Made by a program: the position numbers and the translations under genes. The notes under the pieces are model-generated. The model was not told the origin of the DNA. It did no database searches and saw only the letters and a list, made by a program, of their open reading frames with translations. From positions 1-64,000 of the forward strand of contig JAFEKR010000090.1 in the NCBI GenBank assembly GCA_019022495.1: DNA of 64,000 nt, given 5' to 3'. Below are positions 14,206 to 26,615 of the stretch, in pieces (position 1 is the first letter of the stretch; the number at the start of each line of letters is the position of its first letter). This stretch comes from Epichloe hybrida (taxonomy: Eukaryota; Ascomycota; Sordariomycetes; Hypocreales; Clavicipitaceae).

Positions 14206-15549
14206 TTTAAGTATTTCTCTAGTAAATCTAAGTAAATACTAAACTTACTAAAACTCTAGCCTTTCTTTTACTTTATATTTTCTAGCTATATAGCTATTTA
14301 TATATTATTACTTATAAAGTCCTTAAGTAATATAAGGGTCTAGTCCTAGAACTTATCCTAGTTATCCTTAGGATAATCCTAACTATTAGCTAGTTATTCT
14401 TTAATATATTAGTCCTATCTAGCCTAATAGTATATATATATATAGTTAAGTATAAAAAGAATCTTTTAGTTATTTTAGTAATACTTTTTTTTTACCCCCT
14501 TAAAGGTATAGTTAAGGTTATTAAGCTATATCTTATATTTCTATAAGTTTATAAAGTATTAGAGTTTTATAATATTTTAAACCTTAATTTCTTAGTTACT
14601 AAGGCTTAAGAATAAACTAGCTTTTAAGTCTTTTTTTACTAGTTTTCCTTCTCTATAAGATTATATTAAGTTAGTAAGCTTTTTTTCTTACTTCTATAGT
14701 TTCTTAAGTTACTTAAGCTCAGGCAATTGTACTCGTGTAATGTAATTGTTTTGTAATTGTTTTGTAATTGTTTTCTTTATTTTTATATCTAACTTATGAT
14801 TAAAGATATTATCCTAATAATTATATAATCTTATAGAGTAAAATTCAAAGAAAAATACTATATATAAAAGTGGGTCTGAAAGTGGATTGTTGAGCTATAA
14901 AGTAGAAAAATAACTTTTGTACTTATTTTTAGTGCTAAAATGTAATTGTTTTTAGTATTTGTAATTACAGACGTACGACCCACTTTTAGATCCACTTTTA
15001 TATATTATACTTTACTTCGATTTTTACTCTATAAGATTACGTGATTATTAGTATAATATCTTTAATTATAAGCTAGATATTAATTCTTTAAGAAAAACAA
15101 ACAATTACACGATGTAATTGTTTACAATACTCTGCTTAAGCTAAGTAATTTACTTTTTAACTACTACTCTTTTTACTTTTATAATTAAGAGTATAGCTTT
15201 AGATAAGATTATAAAATATAGTATATTCCTAGCTATAGTATTACTATTATTTAGCTAATTCTAAGTAATATATAGTATAGCTTTAGTAAATTAAGTTATT
15301 CTCTCTTTTATATTACTCTTAGGTAGCTAGTAAGAGAAGCTTTAAAATTATAAAAATAAAAGAATAGCTAGGTAAGAGATATAAGGGTACTTATATATTA
15401 ACTAAAGCTTACTAGGTCTAAGTATATTATATATATAAGTTACTAGCTTATAGCTAGTAGCTTACTAGTGTTATATAAACCTAGCCCTAGGGCGTGGTAT
15501 GCTTGCCTAGTGTGCGCTAGCGCACGGGTGTTATAAGTGGGGCCTCACA
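14206..15549 (-). mobile_element. Partial second copy of Gypsy relic A (gag end plus LTR)
   Basis: Sequence from about 14206 to 15549 aligns by eye with 4750-5683, including shared blocks around TTCTTTAATATATTAGTCC and the LTR tip with the GTGCGCTAGCGCAC palindrome (near 15511-15525). The minus-strand LTR again starts TGTGAGG, here at 15549. The copy is interrupted by the hAT-like MITE at 14720-15134. Only the 5' part of the element is present, so it is a truncated insertion or recombination product. Confidence 0.7.
14720..15134. mobile_element. hAT-like MITE with long foldback arms
   Basis: The element starts CAGGCAATTG and ends CAATACTCTG. It is flanked by a perfect 8-bp duplication CTTAAGCT at 14712-14719 and 15135-15142. 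Comparison with the uninterrupted relic A copy near 5255-5290 shows the corresponding empty site. CAG termini plus 8-bp duplications are hallmarks of hAT elements. Internal arms of roughly 100-150 nt are imperfect inverted repeats (for example TTAAAGATATTAT near 14792 against its complement near 15050). There is no transposase ORF in 415 bp. It keeps more C and G than its host element, so it probably arrived after most RIP. Confidence 0.75.
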
Positions 15550-15941
15550 TTAGGGGGCGTGGTAGAAGTTATAGGTAGTTAATCCTCCTAGGCTTATAAC
15601 TATTATAGTGTTATATAATATAATAAGAAAGACATTATATAGATATAATAGCAAAAAGACCCCCTAAGTAATAATGCAAATTAAAGATATAATTAAACTT
15701 AATTCTAGTATATAAAAGAGAGGTTAAAAGCATCCCTTTTATAGAGGGATAGCTTAACTAGCTAATATTATACGCGTTATCCGTATTACATAAGCTTTAC
15801 TGCCTTACATACTACCGCGCATTAGTCTGAATCATAACACGGCACGTTTCCCAGGCAACAAAATCTTCGAGAAAACGAAATCCAGTCTAGCCATTTTCTG
15901 TATGATGCACTTACATCCAAATTGCCTCCAACCCAATAACA
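15550..15941. other. Transition from repeat block to NRPS 3' flank
   Basis: AT-rich repeat sequence gives way to balanced composition near 15.78 kb. There is no gene. The last part probably holds the 3' untranslated region of the minus-strand NRPS. Confidence 0.5.
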
Positions 15942-17117
15942 TCACTGAGCATCCCCAATTAGTTTTGATTGACCAAACCGTGTTGGATTGTTAATGAGAT
16001 CTTGCATGGTCACCTGGTATCCGTTGTACTGATAATAGCGCGCAAGGAGCATCGTGGTGACCAAATCAGCACCACAGTCGAACATGGAGCAGTCGGCCTG
16101 CTGAATTTGACTCGCACTCCCCACGCTCATACCAACCTCGGTCCACGCACGCTGAACGACAGTTTGTGCATGGTTTTCCATGTCTGCCGCGGTCTGGCTT
16201 GGAGTGTTTGACTCCATCGAGACCACCGAAGTCATATACGGTGGGCCGGCCTGCGCGCCGTCTTGGTCGACGGGCTGCTCCAAGCAATGGGGGATTGTTT
16301 CCAGGATCTTGGCAAAGTTGCGTGAAATCCAGTCTGCTTGCTCTTCAGTAAACGTGCGTCGGGAGTATAGCATGTCTATCACAAGATCTCTTTCTTCTCC
16401 TGGACCTTCTCCCTTTTCGGGGGATGCAGAAGGCGTTGCCTCGATTAGAATGTCGGCGCATCTGCCAAATTTCCCACGGGGGGTTAGCACACAGTCTTGG
16501 TTCCCGAACCTGATGCTTCTCTGCAAGGACTCGTGATTTTGGTATATGAGCATTGAGCTGTATCTCGTCCAGGAGGGCCAGTCGGTGCAGTTTTCGATGA
16601 TGGAGCGGAAGCCTTGATGCTGGTGCGGAATGGCCGCGACCGCCTGAGCTTGCATCTGCCGGATCAAATCACCAAAAGTCATTTGGGTTTGCAGGCGGGC
16701 CCTGGCGGGCAAGAAGTTCAGACACGGCCCGCAGACGCTATCCATGTCATGGAAGGATGAAAGACTGCGGTTGGCATTTGGGGCGCAGAACACAACGTCA
16801 TCTCTGCCTGTCGCGCGTGAGAGTACCAGTGACCAGGCCGCTTGAACCACGCTCGACGGAGTTCCATACGGCGTCAGCACGTTTCTGAGAGGTACGCGGA
16901 ATTGCATATTGTCGCGGCAGAAATTCTGCGTTGCAGGCACCGAAGGTGTTGCCAGGTAAGTCATTGACGAGCCCTCCAAGCTATGTTTCCAGAACGCCAG
17001 TGACGCTGACATATCCACAGAGTTGACATGTGAAATCCAGTCATGGAAGCTTGGGCCCTTCAGAAGTGATCGCCCCGAGTAGACCTGACGCAGGTCTCGT
17101 AACACCATTTCCAAAGA
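15942..17117 (-). pseudogene. Out-of-frame 3' part of NRPS: C-domain remainder and degenerate T domain
   Basis: This 390-codon reading frame continues the NRPS after a frameshifting deletion at about 17117. It opens with SLEMVLRDLRQVYSG, the sequence that normally follows HHxxxDG in a condensation domain, then gives the rest of that domain (FHDWISHV, FWKHSLEG, SSVVQAAWSLVLSRATG, GPCLNFLPAR). The last ~70 residues resemble a carrier domain, but the GGxS serine position reads CGAD, so no phosphopantetheine site is visible. A stop (TGA) lies just upstream in this frame and no HHxxxDG is encoded. It is therefore not an independent enzyme. It may be untranslated, or reached only by an unrecognised splice. 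Confidence 0.7.
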
Positions 17118-20100
17118 TCATGCTTTTCAGAGGGGGTTCCTTGACGGCTATCTGGTAGAGAGTGCTACCATGTTGAACGAAGACTGTCCTGAACATCCGG
17201 TGGTGATTGATTACCACCTTGCATGCCCTAGTGAAGTCTGACACGTCGAGACCAGTTGAAGACTCAATTAGCATCTCATTATGCCATGCTTCTCCGTCAA
17301 GTTCTCCTACAGCCACCATATCAGCCTGGACGTCTGTCGCTTGGGCGATGCTCTCGATGTTATCTACCATAAGGTACGGCTCCTGTCGTTTTCTAGCATG
17401 GGCGAGACAAGATGACATGAATGCGCTGGTATTGATCAACTTCGTCATTAGCTCCTGCGGTTCACTCGATCCTCCACCAATCATCAATTTTCCCTGATGA
17501 CTAGCTATTGTTGCCATCTCGGAGAGAGTGGGAGCTTCGAACACATCTGTCGCCCTCAGGCTGATTCCAGCTCTGCGGGCTGCATGCGACAGCCGCATTG
17601 CACGAATCGAACTTCCGCCCATATTAAAGAAGTTGTCAGTTGATTTGATTGTGTGTAACGGCAGACCAAGCGTTTCGGACCAAAGCTGCTGTAACTTAGC
17701 CTCTAGGTCTCTCAGTTTGTCCCCTTGCTTGTCATCCATGATTGGCTCAGTAGGCGGCACTGCTTTGATGGAGCCATTCAAGGTTTGTGTACACGGGTCA
17801 TAGGAGCTCAGCTGCCTGGGCGACAATTTCGCACCTATTTTCCGCAGACAAACCCGATCTGTCTTGCCTGAGCTTGTGAAAGGGAGTCTGTTCAGGTGAA
17901 CAAAGAATTGAGGGACCATATAGGCAGGAAGGGCAGCAGCCAGGGCTACTCTTAGGGTTGAGGCTTCTGGGCGGCCTTGGCCAGATGGATTGATGAGCTC
18001 GACAGCGAAATCGCATCGGCTTTTCAAAGATCGGCTCAGGTAATGCTCAATCTCGCCAAGTTCGACTCGCTGGCCGCTCAATTTGACCTGAGTATCCTTG
18101 CGGCCGCGGTAAATCATCGATCCGTCCGCTGTCTGAACTACCATGTCCCCTGTTCTGTACCATCGCTGAGAAGGGTCAAGCAACTCGAAGCTGCGCATCC
18201 AGGAGGGTGGATTTATGAATGCAGCTGCTGTCTTGTCTGGATTGCCCAGGTATCCAAGGGAAACGATGGGTCCCTGAATCAATAGTTCTCCTGGACTACC
18301 AATAGGCACTAGTCGATTATGATCAGTGGCATTGGCGACCCAGTACAAACAGCCACCGGAACGACCAATGTTGTGATGATGCTTTCCAGAATCATACGAG
18401 ACATCACAGCCGGAGGAATGGACGGTGGCCTCGGCTGGCCCATACATGTTCAGAACACGTATATGTCTCCACTTCTCGATGACACCTTTTTCGAATGGCT
18501 CGCCCGTCAGGCCTAATGTTCGCAAAGTAGGCACGTCACGGGGGCTGAGGAGCGTTGCCAGCGACGGAGTCAGAAATACAAAATTTGCACGTGTGCGCCG
18601 AATTGCTCCCGCGATGTTGTTGGACCATTCTTCTTCTGAAGGCAGACAAACGCAGCCACCCGACAACAGCGTCACGAAGACGTCAAACATTGAGACATCA
18701 AAGACAAAGTTCAGATACTGCAAGGTCCTGGTAGCTGCAGTCATGTTGAGCAGTTCTCGTCGATATTTGATGCTCGTGGACAAATTTGAATGAGTGATCA
18801 TGGTGCCTTTGGGTTTTCCTGTGCTTCCAGAAGTGTAGATAATGTAGCAAATATCCGATTGCTTGACGTCGACAAGTCCGGGATGACCAGGTGGTAGGCT
18901 TTCAATAAGTTGCATATCCACAACGACTGTGTTCTGAACTTTGCATCTACTCCTCACCGTGTCCAACAGCGTAGACGAAGTAACAATCCTAGAAGCAGAA
19001 GTTTCAGAGAGAATCATTTCGATTCTTTGCGCCGGATATTTGATATCCAGTGGAAGGAGGGTTCCACCAGCTTTGAGGATGCCAAGCATGACTACTATGG
19101 CCGTTGTAGACTTTTCAAGAAAGTATGGTACGATGGTGCCTGCTCCAATCCCTTCTTTCTGGAGAAAAGTAGCCATCCGATCAGAAAAATCGTCTAGTTC
19201 TCTTTGATCGAGCTCGAAATCCCAAGAACAAATAGCAGCCGCTGCAGGCTTTCTTTTGGCCGTGGCGCGGATCTGATCATGGATACAAACATCCTCGGCG
19301 ATGGGCATGTCCCTGTTCCATGCTTGCAACAGAGCCAACTCATGGTTACTCAGAGGCGGGAGATCGGCCAGTGGAATCGTGGCACATGATGATAGTTGCT
19401 CTACGGCATGCTTGTATTGCTCCAGAAGAATACTGACTTGCTCGCGCGAGATGACCCGCTCGTCGAATTGCATCTCAATGGCAGTGCTATTCGGCATGAC
19501 TCTGCAGCGCACTACGAGCCTGCTTTCGCCGAATGAGGACGTGCCCAGGTTTGTCTGAATAATTTCGATTACTTGGGTTCCCGGATACTGAAGTGCTGCA
19601 GGACTGCTGTCAATGATTAAAAGGTTCCCGAGTGAGCAACCCACGTCTTCACCGCGGCTCATTACAAATGTTTCGCGTCGCTTCTGCGTATGAGGTATGA
19701 ATCCGTCAGCGAATTCCCGTGTAATCTGTACAAGAGACGTATCCGTGGGTGTTGTGGCCAAATCAATTGTTAATGGAACAACGACACCCACTGGCCCGGC
19801 AACTTGCGAAATCTCATCTGATGTATTGCGACCCTCCACGTGAACACCGAAACAGACTTTATCATCTCCAGTTACCCTTGAAAGACACAATGTCCAAGCA
19901 GCGCGGAGTACGTCAACACCCATGGACATGTTTAGATGTAAGGATATTGACCTCGAAAGATTTGCATTGGGTGTTTCTGGCTGGAAGTCTGGAAATTGGG
20001 TCGCATCGTGAAATGACGCAATTGGGGCCTTGAGAATACCTTGTGCCGAGTTAGGAATTCGATTTGATAAACGACGCACGAAAGTGCCGAGAGACATCAA

Positions 20101-23100
20101 AGGGGCCAATTGCTCCCCGTTGTATGCCTCTCTAAAAGCCTTTAAAAGAAGGCTGAGTGTCCAAGGATCGTAGATGATTGGGTGTATTGACAGGACCCAG
20201 TAGGCCGTGCCATCTGGCTCTTCCACTTTACCAAATCGACATAGAGGTCCGCCATAGCGGGTTGAAAAGCCTTTGTCCCAATGCAGGTATTCTGAGAGGG
20301 AATATTCTTCGGCAAAATCCGGAAAGGACTTCAGTGTTGTTTGGCAGACTCCGTACTGTCCTAATGATACTATCCTGGTACGTAGAGCAGGACAGGCTGC
20401 TGCAACAAGTTCCCACGCCTCCTGTATTACTGACGCTGGCGTTTGATTGCCCACTCTGAAGACATATTGGTCCAGGCCGACGCTGCTCGCTCGAACGGCT
20501 GCCTCCATTTGTTGGCGCTGCAGAGAAGTGCAAGGGGAAATGTCTTCAACCATGCTGCTGGCGATCTCACACTGAGAAGCGGCCTTGCGATATACGATTT
20601 TGGAAACATCCTGGGCTGAGAAAACAGAGGTCGGTTTTTCAACGGACGCTTCAAGTGTCTCAACAGATTGCCCCGGGTTACAGACAATCTTCTTAACTAC
20701 CGTAGCGAACAAGCTCGCAATCTGTGTTGCAAAAGAACAGGATAGTTTGGAAGTATCATACAGCAACTTGGAAACAATGTTGTCATTATCGTAGCCAATG
20801 CCAAGTGTGATAACATACTGGGATGGAGCAACTGATTAGCATGGGGGCCCGGGCAGTTCATGAGGATGATAACCTACTTCGGTTTGTCCATGTAGTGGCA
20901 AATGTTCTACTCGAATATCACCCGTGCCCGCAAGATCTCTCGGCCAAAGACGGAAAATAGTCATAATGGTATTGAAAAGTGGTGTTTGACTGGCGTCAAT
21001 GGCCTCAAGGATTTCGCTCAAGGAGCAAGGACCATGATCCAGGCCACGTGATGCGTCATCGTTCGACTTCTTCAGTATCTCAGTGAGTGTTGTGTTTGAT
21101 GTCCCCTCAAACTTGTGAAAGGCCATAGAAAGCAACGGACCCAACATGCCCTCAGAACCATCGAATGCACCCAGGTTAGAATGCAAATAACCGAAACATA
21201 GCGACTTGGATCCGGTACACAGGCGTAACACCATGCTCCATGCGACATGCATCAAGGTTGGCACGGTGACGCCCTCACTTCGGCAAAATGAGCCTACACG
21301 ATGAGCATCTTCAATTAGTATGTCGCAAAGGTCTGAACCCCTCTCTAAGAGTTTCGACTCAGCAGGTTCGAGAACTGGCATCAGGCAAGGCTTTACACCC
21401 GATAGATGAGCTTTCCAGTAATCCTTTGCTGCTTCTCTGTGCTGTGCGATCCATGTGAGATACCCCGAAAGATTGCGGCCTCTACGTAGACTCGCTGTGT
21501 TTGTGTAAGCCTGACCAATCTGCTCGCCGACAAGTTGCATGGATCTCTCATCGAAAAGAGCATGATTTATGTGTAGGGTTGCGTATACAACTGCTGGAGA
21601 CACTTGAGTCAGATGGAGGTGGTGCGGTGGCTGAGCCGCGGTGAAGAGCGGTGCTTCAAGGGCATCCAACACTGATTCGACCTTTGCTTGCTCTGGGCCG
21701 GTGGCGGTATAGGATATGGAGGTGCTCGTAGACCTCAGGATGACTTGTTGGAAGGCACCAGTGTTGGTCTGGTAGCCCATAAAAACCGTTCTTAGAATTG
21801 GCTGAGATGAGCACACAGCCTCCCATGCCATTTTCAGCCTCTCGACATCTACTTCGTCCGCGTCGCTTGTTGGGGTTAGCTTCATGGTAAGTCGCATCCA
21901 GTATTGGTGGTGAGGATTTTTTAACTGAGAGAGCAAAATGCCCTCTTGCAGCGGTGAGCAAGGAAATAGAGCTTCCACGTTCGCAGTGTCAATACCGGCC
22001 GCATCGAGGTGTGTTTGTATCTCTTTCAAGTCCCCAGTATCCAGGTTGAGCAAGGGCGCCTCGCTCATGGTAAGTCTAGGCACGCAGCAGGCCAGTTGAG
22101 CCGCAACATCTCCCAGAGTTGTTCCAAGCTTTGTGGTCCAGGAGTGCAGGCGATCTCGATGAGCCATGCATTTGTCATAGCCAATCCGTAATATAAGTTG
22201 CTTGTCGAGGCGCTGTGCGTAAATTTTCAACAAGCCCAGATGTTTTATATCTATGGAGCCCTCTGTTTTTTGTTCTTCTAGATCTTGGAAGCTAAAAAGA
22301 ATTTCAACATCGGACTGATTAAGGGGTTTGTGCCCAAGCATGCAAAACGTAAATGCGGCTGAGCCATCACGTAGGACTGACCGATAGCTGTCCTTAACCC
22401 CTATAACGGCATCTTCCAACGAAGATTCAATCCCTACATCGACAAATATGGGTACTAAAGTGGTAAAATTGCCCACTGTCCGGGAAAAGTCCAGAGATGT
22501 GTTGCTGGCTTCACGCCCATCATGTTGAGTGTATAGCGCTGGACCGCCCCGGTCAGGGAAACTTTTCTTGAACGAGAGGAGTATAGCCGTCAATAGCAAT
22601 TCGACGGGTTTGGTATTGAAAGGGCGGTTGCAAGGTCCGAAAATGGCCTCGGTCACCCCTGCATCTATGGAAACCTCATATTCAACCATGGTGTTATCGT
22701 AGGTGGCGAGTTTGTTTACAGCCCAATATTCAGTTGATGCTCGTTTCAACTTCGGGGGTCTTATCATGTCGGAGACTTGGCCGACCTGGGTATGAATCCA
22801 TTCACCAAAAGATGGAGTCAAAGGTAACTCCAAGTATGGGTCTACGAGCAACGCTTCAAGATCTTGGCATATAATCCTCCAAGAAGATGTGTCGATGAGA
22901 CAGTATGAGGTGAGGAGTAACATGGGTTGACAGCTTTGGCACTCCTGGGGAGAAATTAGCCCTGCTATAAACAGGAATCCACGTTCAGACGCCAATGGCT
23001 TCTGCATGCCGGGTATTGGGATTTCGCCCGCCTCTGGAATTTCCGAGGAATATACCCGTACGCATGGGTGGACTTCAGACGCCGGTATTATGGTCTGGGT

Positions 23101-26100
23101 CCATTTTCCACCTAGTTGTACGAAACGAGTCCGAAGCATTGCATGGTGGTTGATCAGCTTGAGCAGTGCATTTTTAATGGTGTCGACTGTGACATGTGCA
23201 CTCCGGTCCTGGAGGTGGTATCGAAACGTGCTCGATTGCCGTACCGCTTCGATACCATTCTGTAGGAGTAGCTGCTGAAAAGGTGATACTGGGATGGCAG
23301 AGGGGCTTTCCACGCCATTATTCAAGGACTCCTTAGTCAGAGCCTGGGAATGATTAGGAAGCAGCTCGCTGGCTGCAGCCACATTGGCCAGGTTTTCACT
23401 CCGTAAAAGCGTGGCGACGAATACCCTCAGTCCGCGCTTCCGACATTGTGTGGCAACCTTTATTGCCAGGATTGAATCGCCTCCCAGCTTGATGAAGGAG
23501 CTCTGGCGTCCTATCTCAACCTCAGGTATGCGCAGTGCCAGAGCCCATGTGGCTTGTAGGCACCGCTCTTTTGGTGATGCCGGCGGCGTTAGTGCCTCTG
23601 TGAAAGCGCCCCGAGCCCGTTCAGGTGCCCATTGTGTAAGCCATTTCTTGATCGAATTTCGGTCAATCTTCCAGGAGGCTGTCCGAGGGAAATCTTCGAC
23701 TACTCTCCAAATAGTTGGCATCATGTATAATGGTAATCTAGAAGCCAATGCTTCTCGGATACTTTCGAGACATCGCTCAACATCTAGTTGAAATGTTGGA
23801 GACAGCTCTTTTAGAGCTGTTCTTATTGGCAGGCGAGGTTCCTCCAGACTCAGAACAGCTATCAAATCCTTACGGCCATGGCCTTGATTGGAAGATTGAA
23901 TGGCCGCAATCGCATGTCGGACAGACACACAAGCACCCAGGGCCTTCTCAACCTCTTCGAGTTCAACTCGCTGGCCGTGGATCTTGACCTGGTTGTCAAG
24001 GCGACCAATATACTCGAGGCTGCCATCCGGGTTATATCTTGCCAAGTCTCCCGTACGGTACATTCGTTGATGCACCGTGGATAGGTGCCCTTTTCGTGGA
24101 GGGGCCCAGCGTGGGGGGGATATGAAAGAAGCCGTCGTTTGACGTTGATCGTTCAGGTAGCCTCGAGCCACACCCATACTCTCAACCACGATCTCTCCAA
24201 CACCACCAACTGGCATTAGTTTGTTGAAATTGTTCTCATCTACAAGCCAAATAGCGCTTGCAAGGGGCCGGCCGATGCTTTCTCTGTATGGAGAGTTCGG
24301 GTTCAGTTGTGCCATGGAACTGACACAAGCGGCCTCGCTTGGTCCCCAGGCATTGAAGAAGCGAGCGTGAACTGACCACATATTCACCGAATCTAAGTCG
24401 ACGGGCTCGCCTATCGACATGATTGTCTTTAAACTTGAAGCGTCCTGTGGTGTTATCATGCGGAGCACCGTTGGAGTGAAAATGGCACAGTTTACTCTTT
24501 CAGACTGAATAAATTCTTCGATGAAAGACTGACGTGCCTCTTCAGAAGGAATGCAAATGCATCCGCCGAATATCAATGTGCCGAAAATCTCAGCGATACT
24601 CATATCCCACACGTAGGCAGCAAATTGAAGCATTCGCACCCCCGGTTCCCACTTCATGTCTCGGCCAATGGCATTGAGCGAAGAAGCTAGATTGCGGTGC
24701 TCAAGAATATGTCCTTTCGGAGTCCCTGTGCTGCCACTGGTGAATAGTATAAAAGCTGCCTGAGATGGGGCATTCTCAATGCCGGGTTGTCGGTCTTTCT
24801 CAGCCGGCAGTTGGGATGCTAACTGGGCGTTGATGACCATGACGGCTGGCTTTTGGCCTTTCAGGGAATCCTGATGATACGTCGAGGTCAATATCATCTT
24901 TGCCGCAGAATTGGAAATGATCGTCTCTTTGCGAGCAAATGGAAAGCTAGGGTCGATCGGCACGCATACAGCCCCGGCTTTCAAAACACTTAGTTGAGCA
25001 ACGACTGTCCAGGTGGACTTCTCAAAAACAAGAGCGATGACATCCTCCGTGCCGATCCCCCTCTGGCCAAGCTCGCAGGCTATAGAATCAGTCATTTTAT
25101 CCAATTGTTCATAAGTCATATGGCCATCCGGACCCCTAACAGCCTCAGCATTGGGTTGCGCATGGGCAATACTTCTGAACATATTATGCAGTGTTTGTTG
25201 AGGCGATTCTGGGACTATCATGTTCCAGCCCAGTATTTCGCGTCGATCGTGTGTATTGAGAAGCTGGAGTTTGTCAAGGCGAGTTCCTGCCGGAGATTGT
25301 AGTAACAAGGTGAAGATATGCTCGAACTGCCTGAGTATCCGTCGAGTCTGCCGCTCGCACACCACATTCTCGTCGTATAACGTCTCGACGGAGAGACCAC
25401 TGCCGCTCAGAGTTATGGATATCCCGAGGCCATACGGCAGGTGAGCTTCATACTCGCCGTGGATCTCCAATTCAGAGCTTTTGTAGTCACGGTCGTCGTC
25501 GGTTGGAGTTCTAAAATTCAAAATGGTGGTGAACCTTGAGGCGATCTTCGCTGCATCATTCACATCGCGAATCCTTATTAATCCATACTGTAGGGCTTGG
25601 CTCTTCAGAGCTTCGCGACGCTCTTGTGCTCGTTCCTTGATTAGTCCAGCGATGGTGGAGTCTTTGTTCAAGTTGACCTGTACCGGCATGGTGACTATGG
25701 TAGGACCCAACGTGGACTCAAGACCGCCGAGGCCATGAACGCGTGCGGAAAGAACTCTCCCAAACACAACACTTTCAGCGTTCGTATATGACATTACAGT
25801 CATCGCCCATGCTGTTTCGATGTACGAAGACATTAGTCCAACAGGAACACTTAGTCCCCAAGGTCCAAAAGGGATTTGCGTTCCAAGTTTCTTCGACGCA
25901 TCAGGAATGTATTCTACATCGATCTTTGGAAATATTGCTGGATGGCCACTAAACCTAGGGCCCCAGAAGGCCTTGGCCGTACTCTCGTCGATCGAGAGGC
26001 AGTGTTTCACAAACAGTTTGAAGTTTGCGTGAGGCGGCAAAGATTGACCGTGGTAAACACGCGACAGGTTGTCAAACAATCTGTGGTACGTTCCGCCGTC

Positions 26101-26541
26101 CGCGATGGCGTGATGAGTCGTGAGTATGATCTTTCGCCCGAGCAGAGCAGCCCTAAACAGAGGGGTACCGAAACGCATTGGGGCCGACTTCTCATGCTCG
26201 AGGACCTCCTCGAGGCTTTGTGAAGGGTGAGAAATAGAAAGCGTCTCCTTCAGGACAACTTGCACCAGGCCAAACTCGCAGTCCACAATTCGAGTACGCA
26301 GGACTGGATTCATCGAGTAAATTCGACATAGAGCCTGACAGAAGCCATCTGCATCTACTGAAGGAGCCAGAGTTGCGTAAACACAATTAATGTATATACG
26401 CTCGATTGGTTGTGCCATGATTCCCACCTGAAGAGCCGTGCAAGGGTAGAGATCTTCGATGGCCGTCAACGGGATGCTACAGACATCGGCAATGTCCCTG
26501 AGAACACATTCGTCGTCCATTGTTTCGTTTATTGCTGGCAT
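17041..26541 (-). CDS. Multimodular nonribosomal peptide synthetase, C-A-T-E-C-C-A-T-(C)
   Basis: This enzyme family builds peptides from amino acids activated as adenylates and carried on phosphopantetheine arms. Two exons (26541-20878, 20817-17041) give about 3,150 residues. C1 (about 15-440) has an intact HHAIADG. A1 (about 460-1000) has FTSGSTGTPKG, YRTGDL and WKIDR. T1 has LGGDSI (about 1020). The E-type domain has SYCLIDTSSWRII, both histidines lost (about 1215). C2 has NHALFDER (about 1660). C3 has HPIIYDPW, catalytic His replaced by Pro (about 2100). A2 has IYTSGSTGKPKG and SGKTDR. T2 has MGGSSI (about 2955). The last C domain breaks off at a deletion and the frame ends in unrelated residues. 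There is no thioesterase or reductase. Read by eye, A-domain codes are DMAIMIACV and DVFFGTMVH; I assign no substrate. Probably degenerating. Confidence 0.9.
20818..20877 (-). other. 60-nt NRPS intron containing an in-frame stop
   Basis: The two long NRPS reading frames are in the same phase and separated only by a TAA at 20836-20838. On the coding strand the interval starts GTAGGT, contains GCTAAT, and ends CATCCCAG, for exactly 60 nt. Removing it joins HGQTE to YVITLGIGYDND, the normal C-domain ending. An intron is far more likely than a nonsense mutation. Confidence 0.85.
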
Positions 26542-26615
26542 ATTTTCGCAATGGGCTTGAACGAGTTGAAGAAGGCTAGTATAGGGACAGAGTGGTTTCT
26601 AACGTCTAGTTGTTA

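Larger units (their letters stand above)
1..15780. repeat. AT-rich RIP-type repeat block without genes
   Basis: The whole stretch is dominated by TA dinucleotides and in-frame stops; no long ORF survives on either strand. Conceptual reading still recovers retrotransposon motifs broken by TAA/TAG, which is what C-to-T mutation at CpA in repeats (RIP, known in Pezizomycotina) would leave. Base composition changes sharply near 15.78 kb, where the NRPS 3' flank begins. Individual elements are listed separately. The RIP reading is inference from composition; dinucleotide indices were not computed. Confidence 0.85.

Noticed and set aside
14720..15134. piggyBac-type insertion with TTAA duplication
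   Set aside because: TTAA is present, but identity extends to eight bases (CTTAAGCT) and the ends start with CAG, which suits hAT better.
1..15780. CRISPR or satellite array in the AT-rich block
   Set aside because: The repeats are long, dispersed and retrotransposon-derived, with no regular spacer pattern; the organism is a fungus.
20836..20838. In-frame TAA in the NRPS read as a nonsense mutation
   Set aside because: A canonical 60-nt intron around it restores a textbook C-domain ending.
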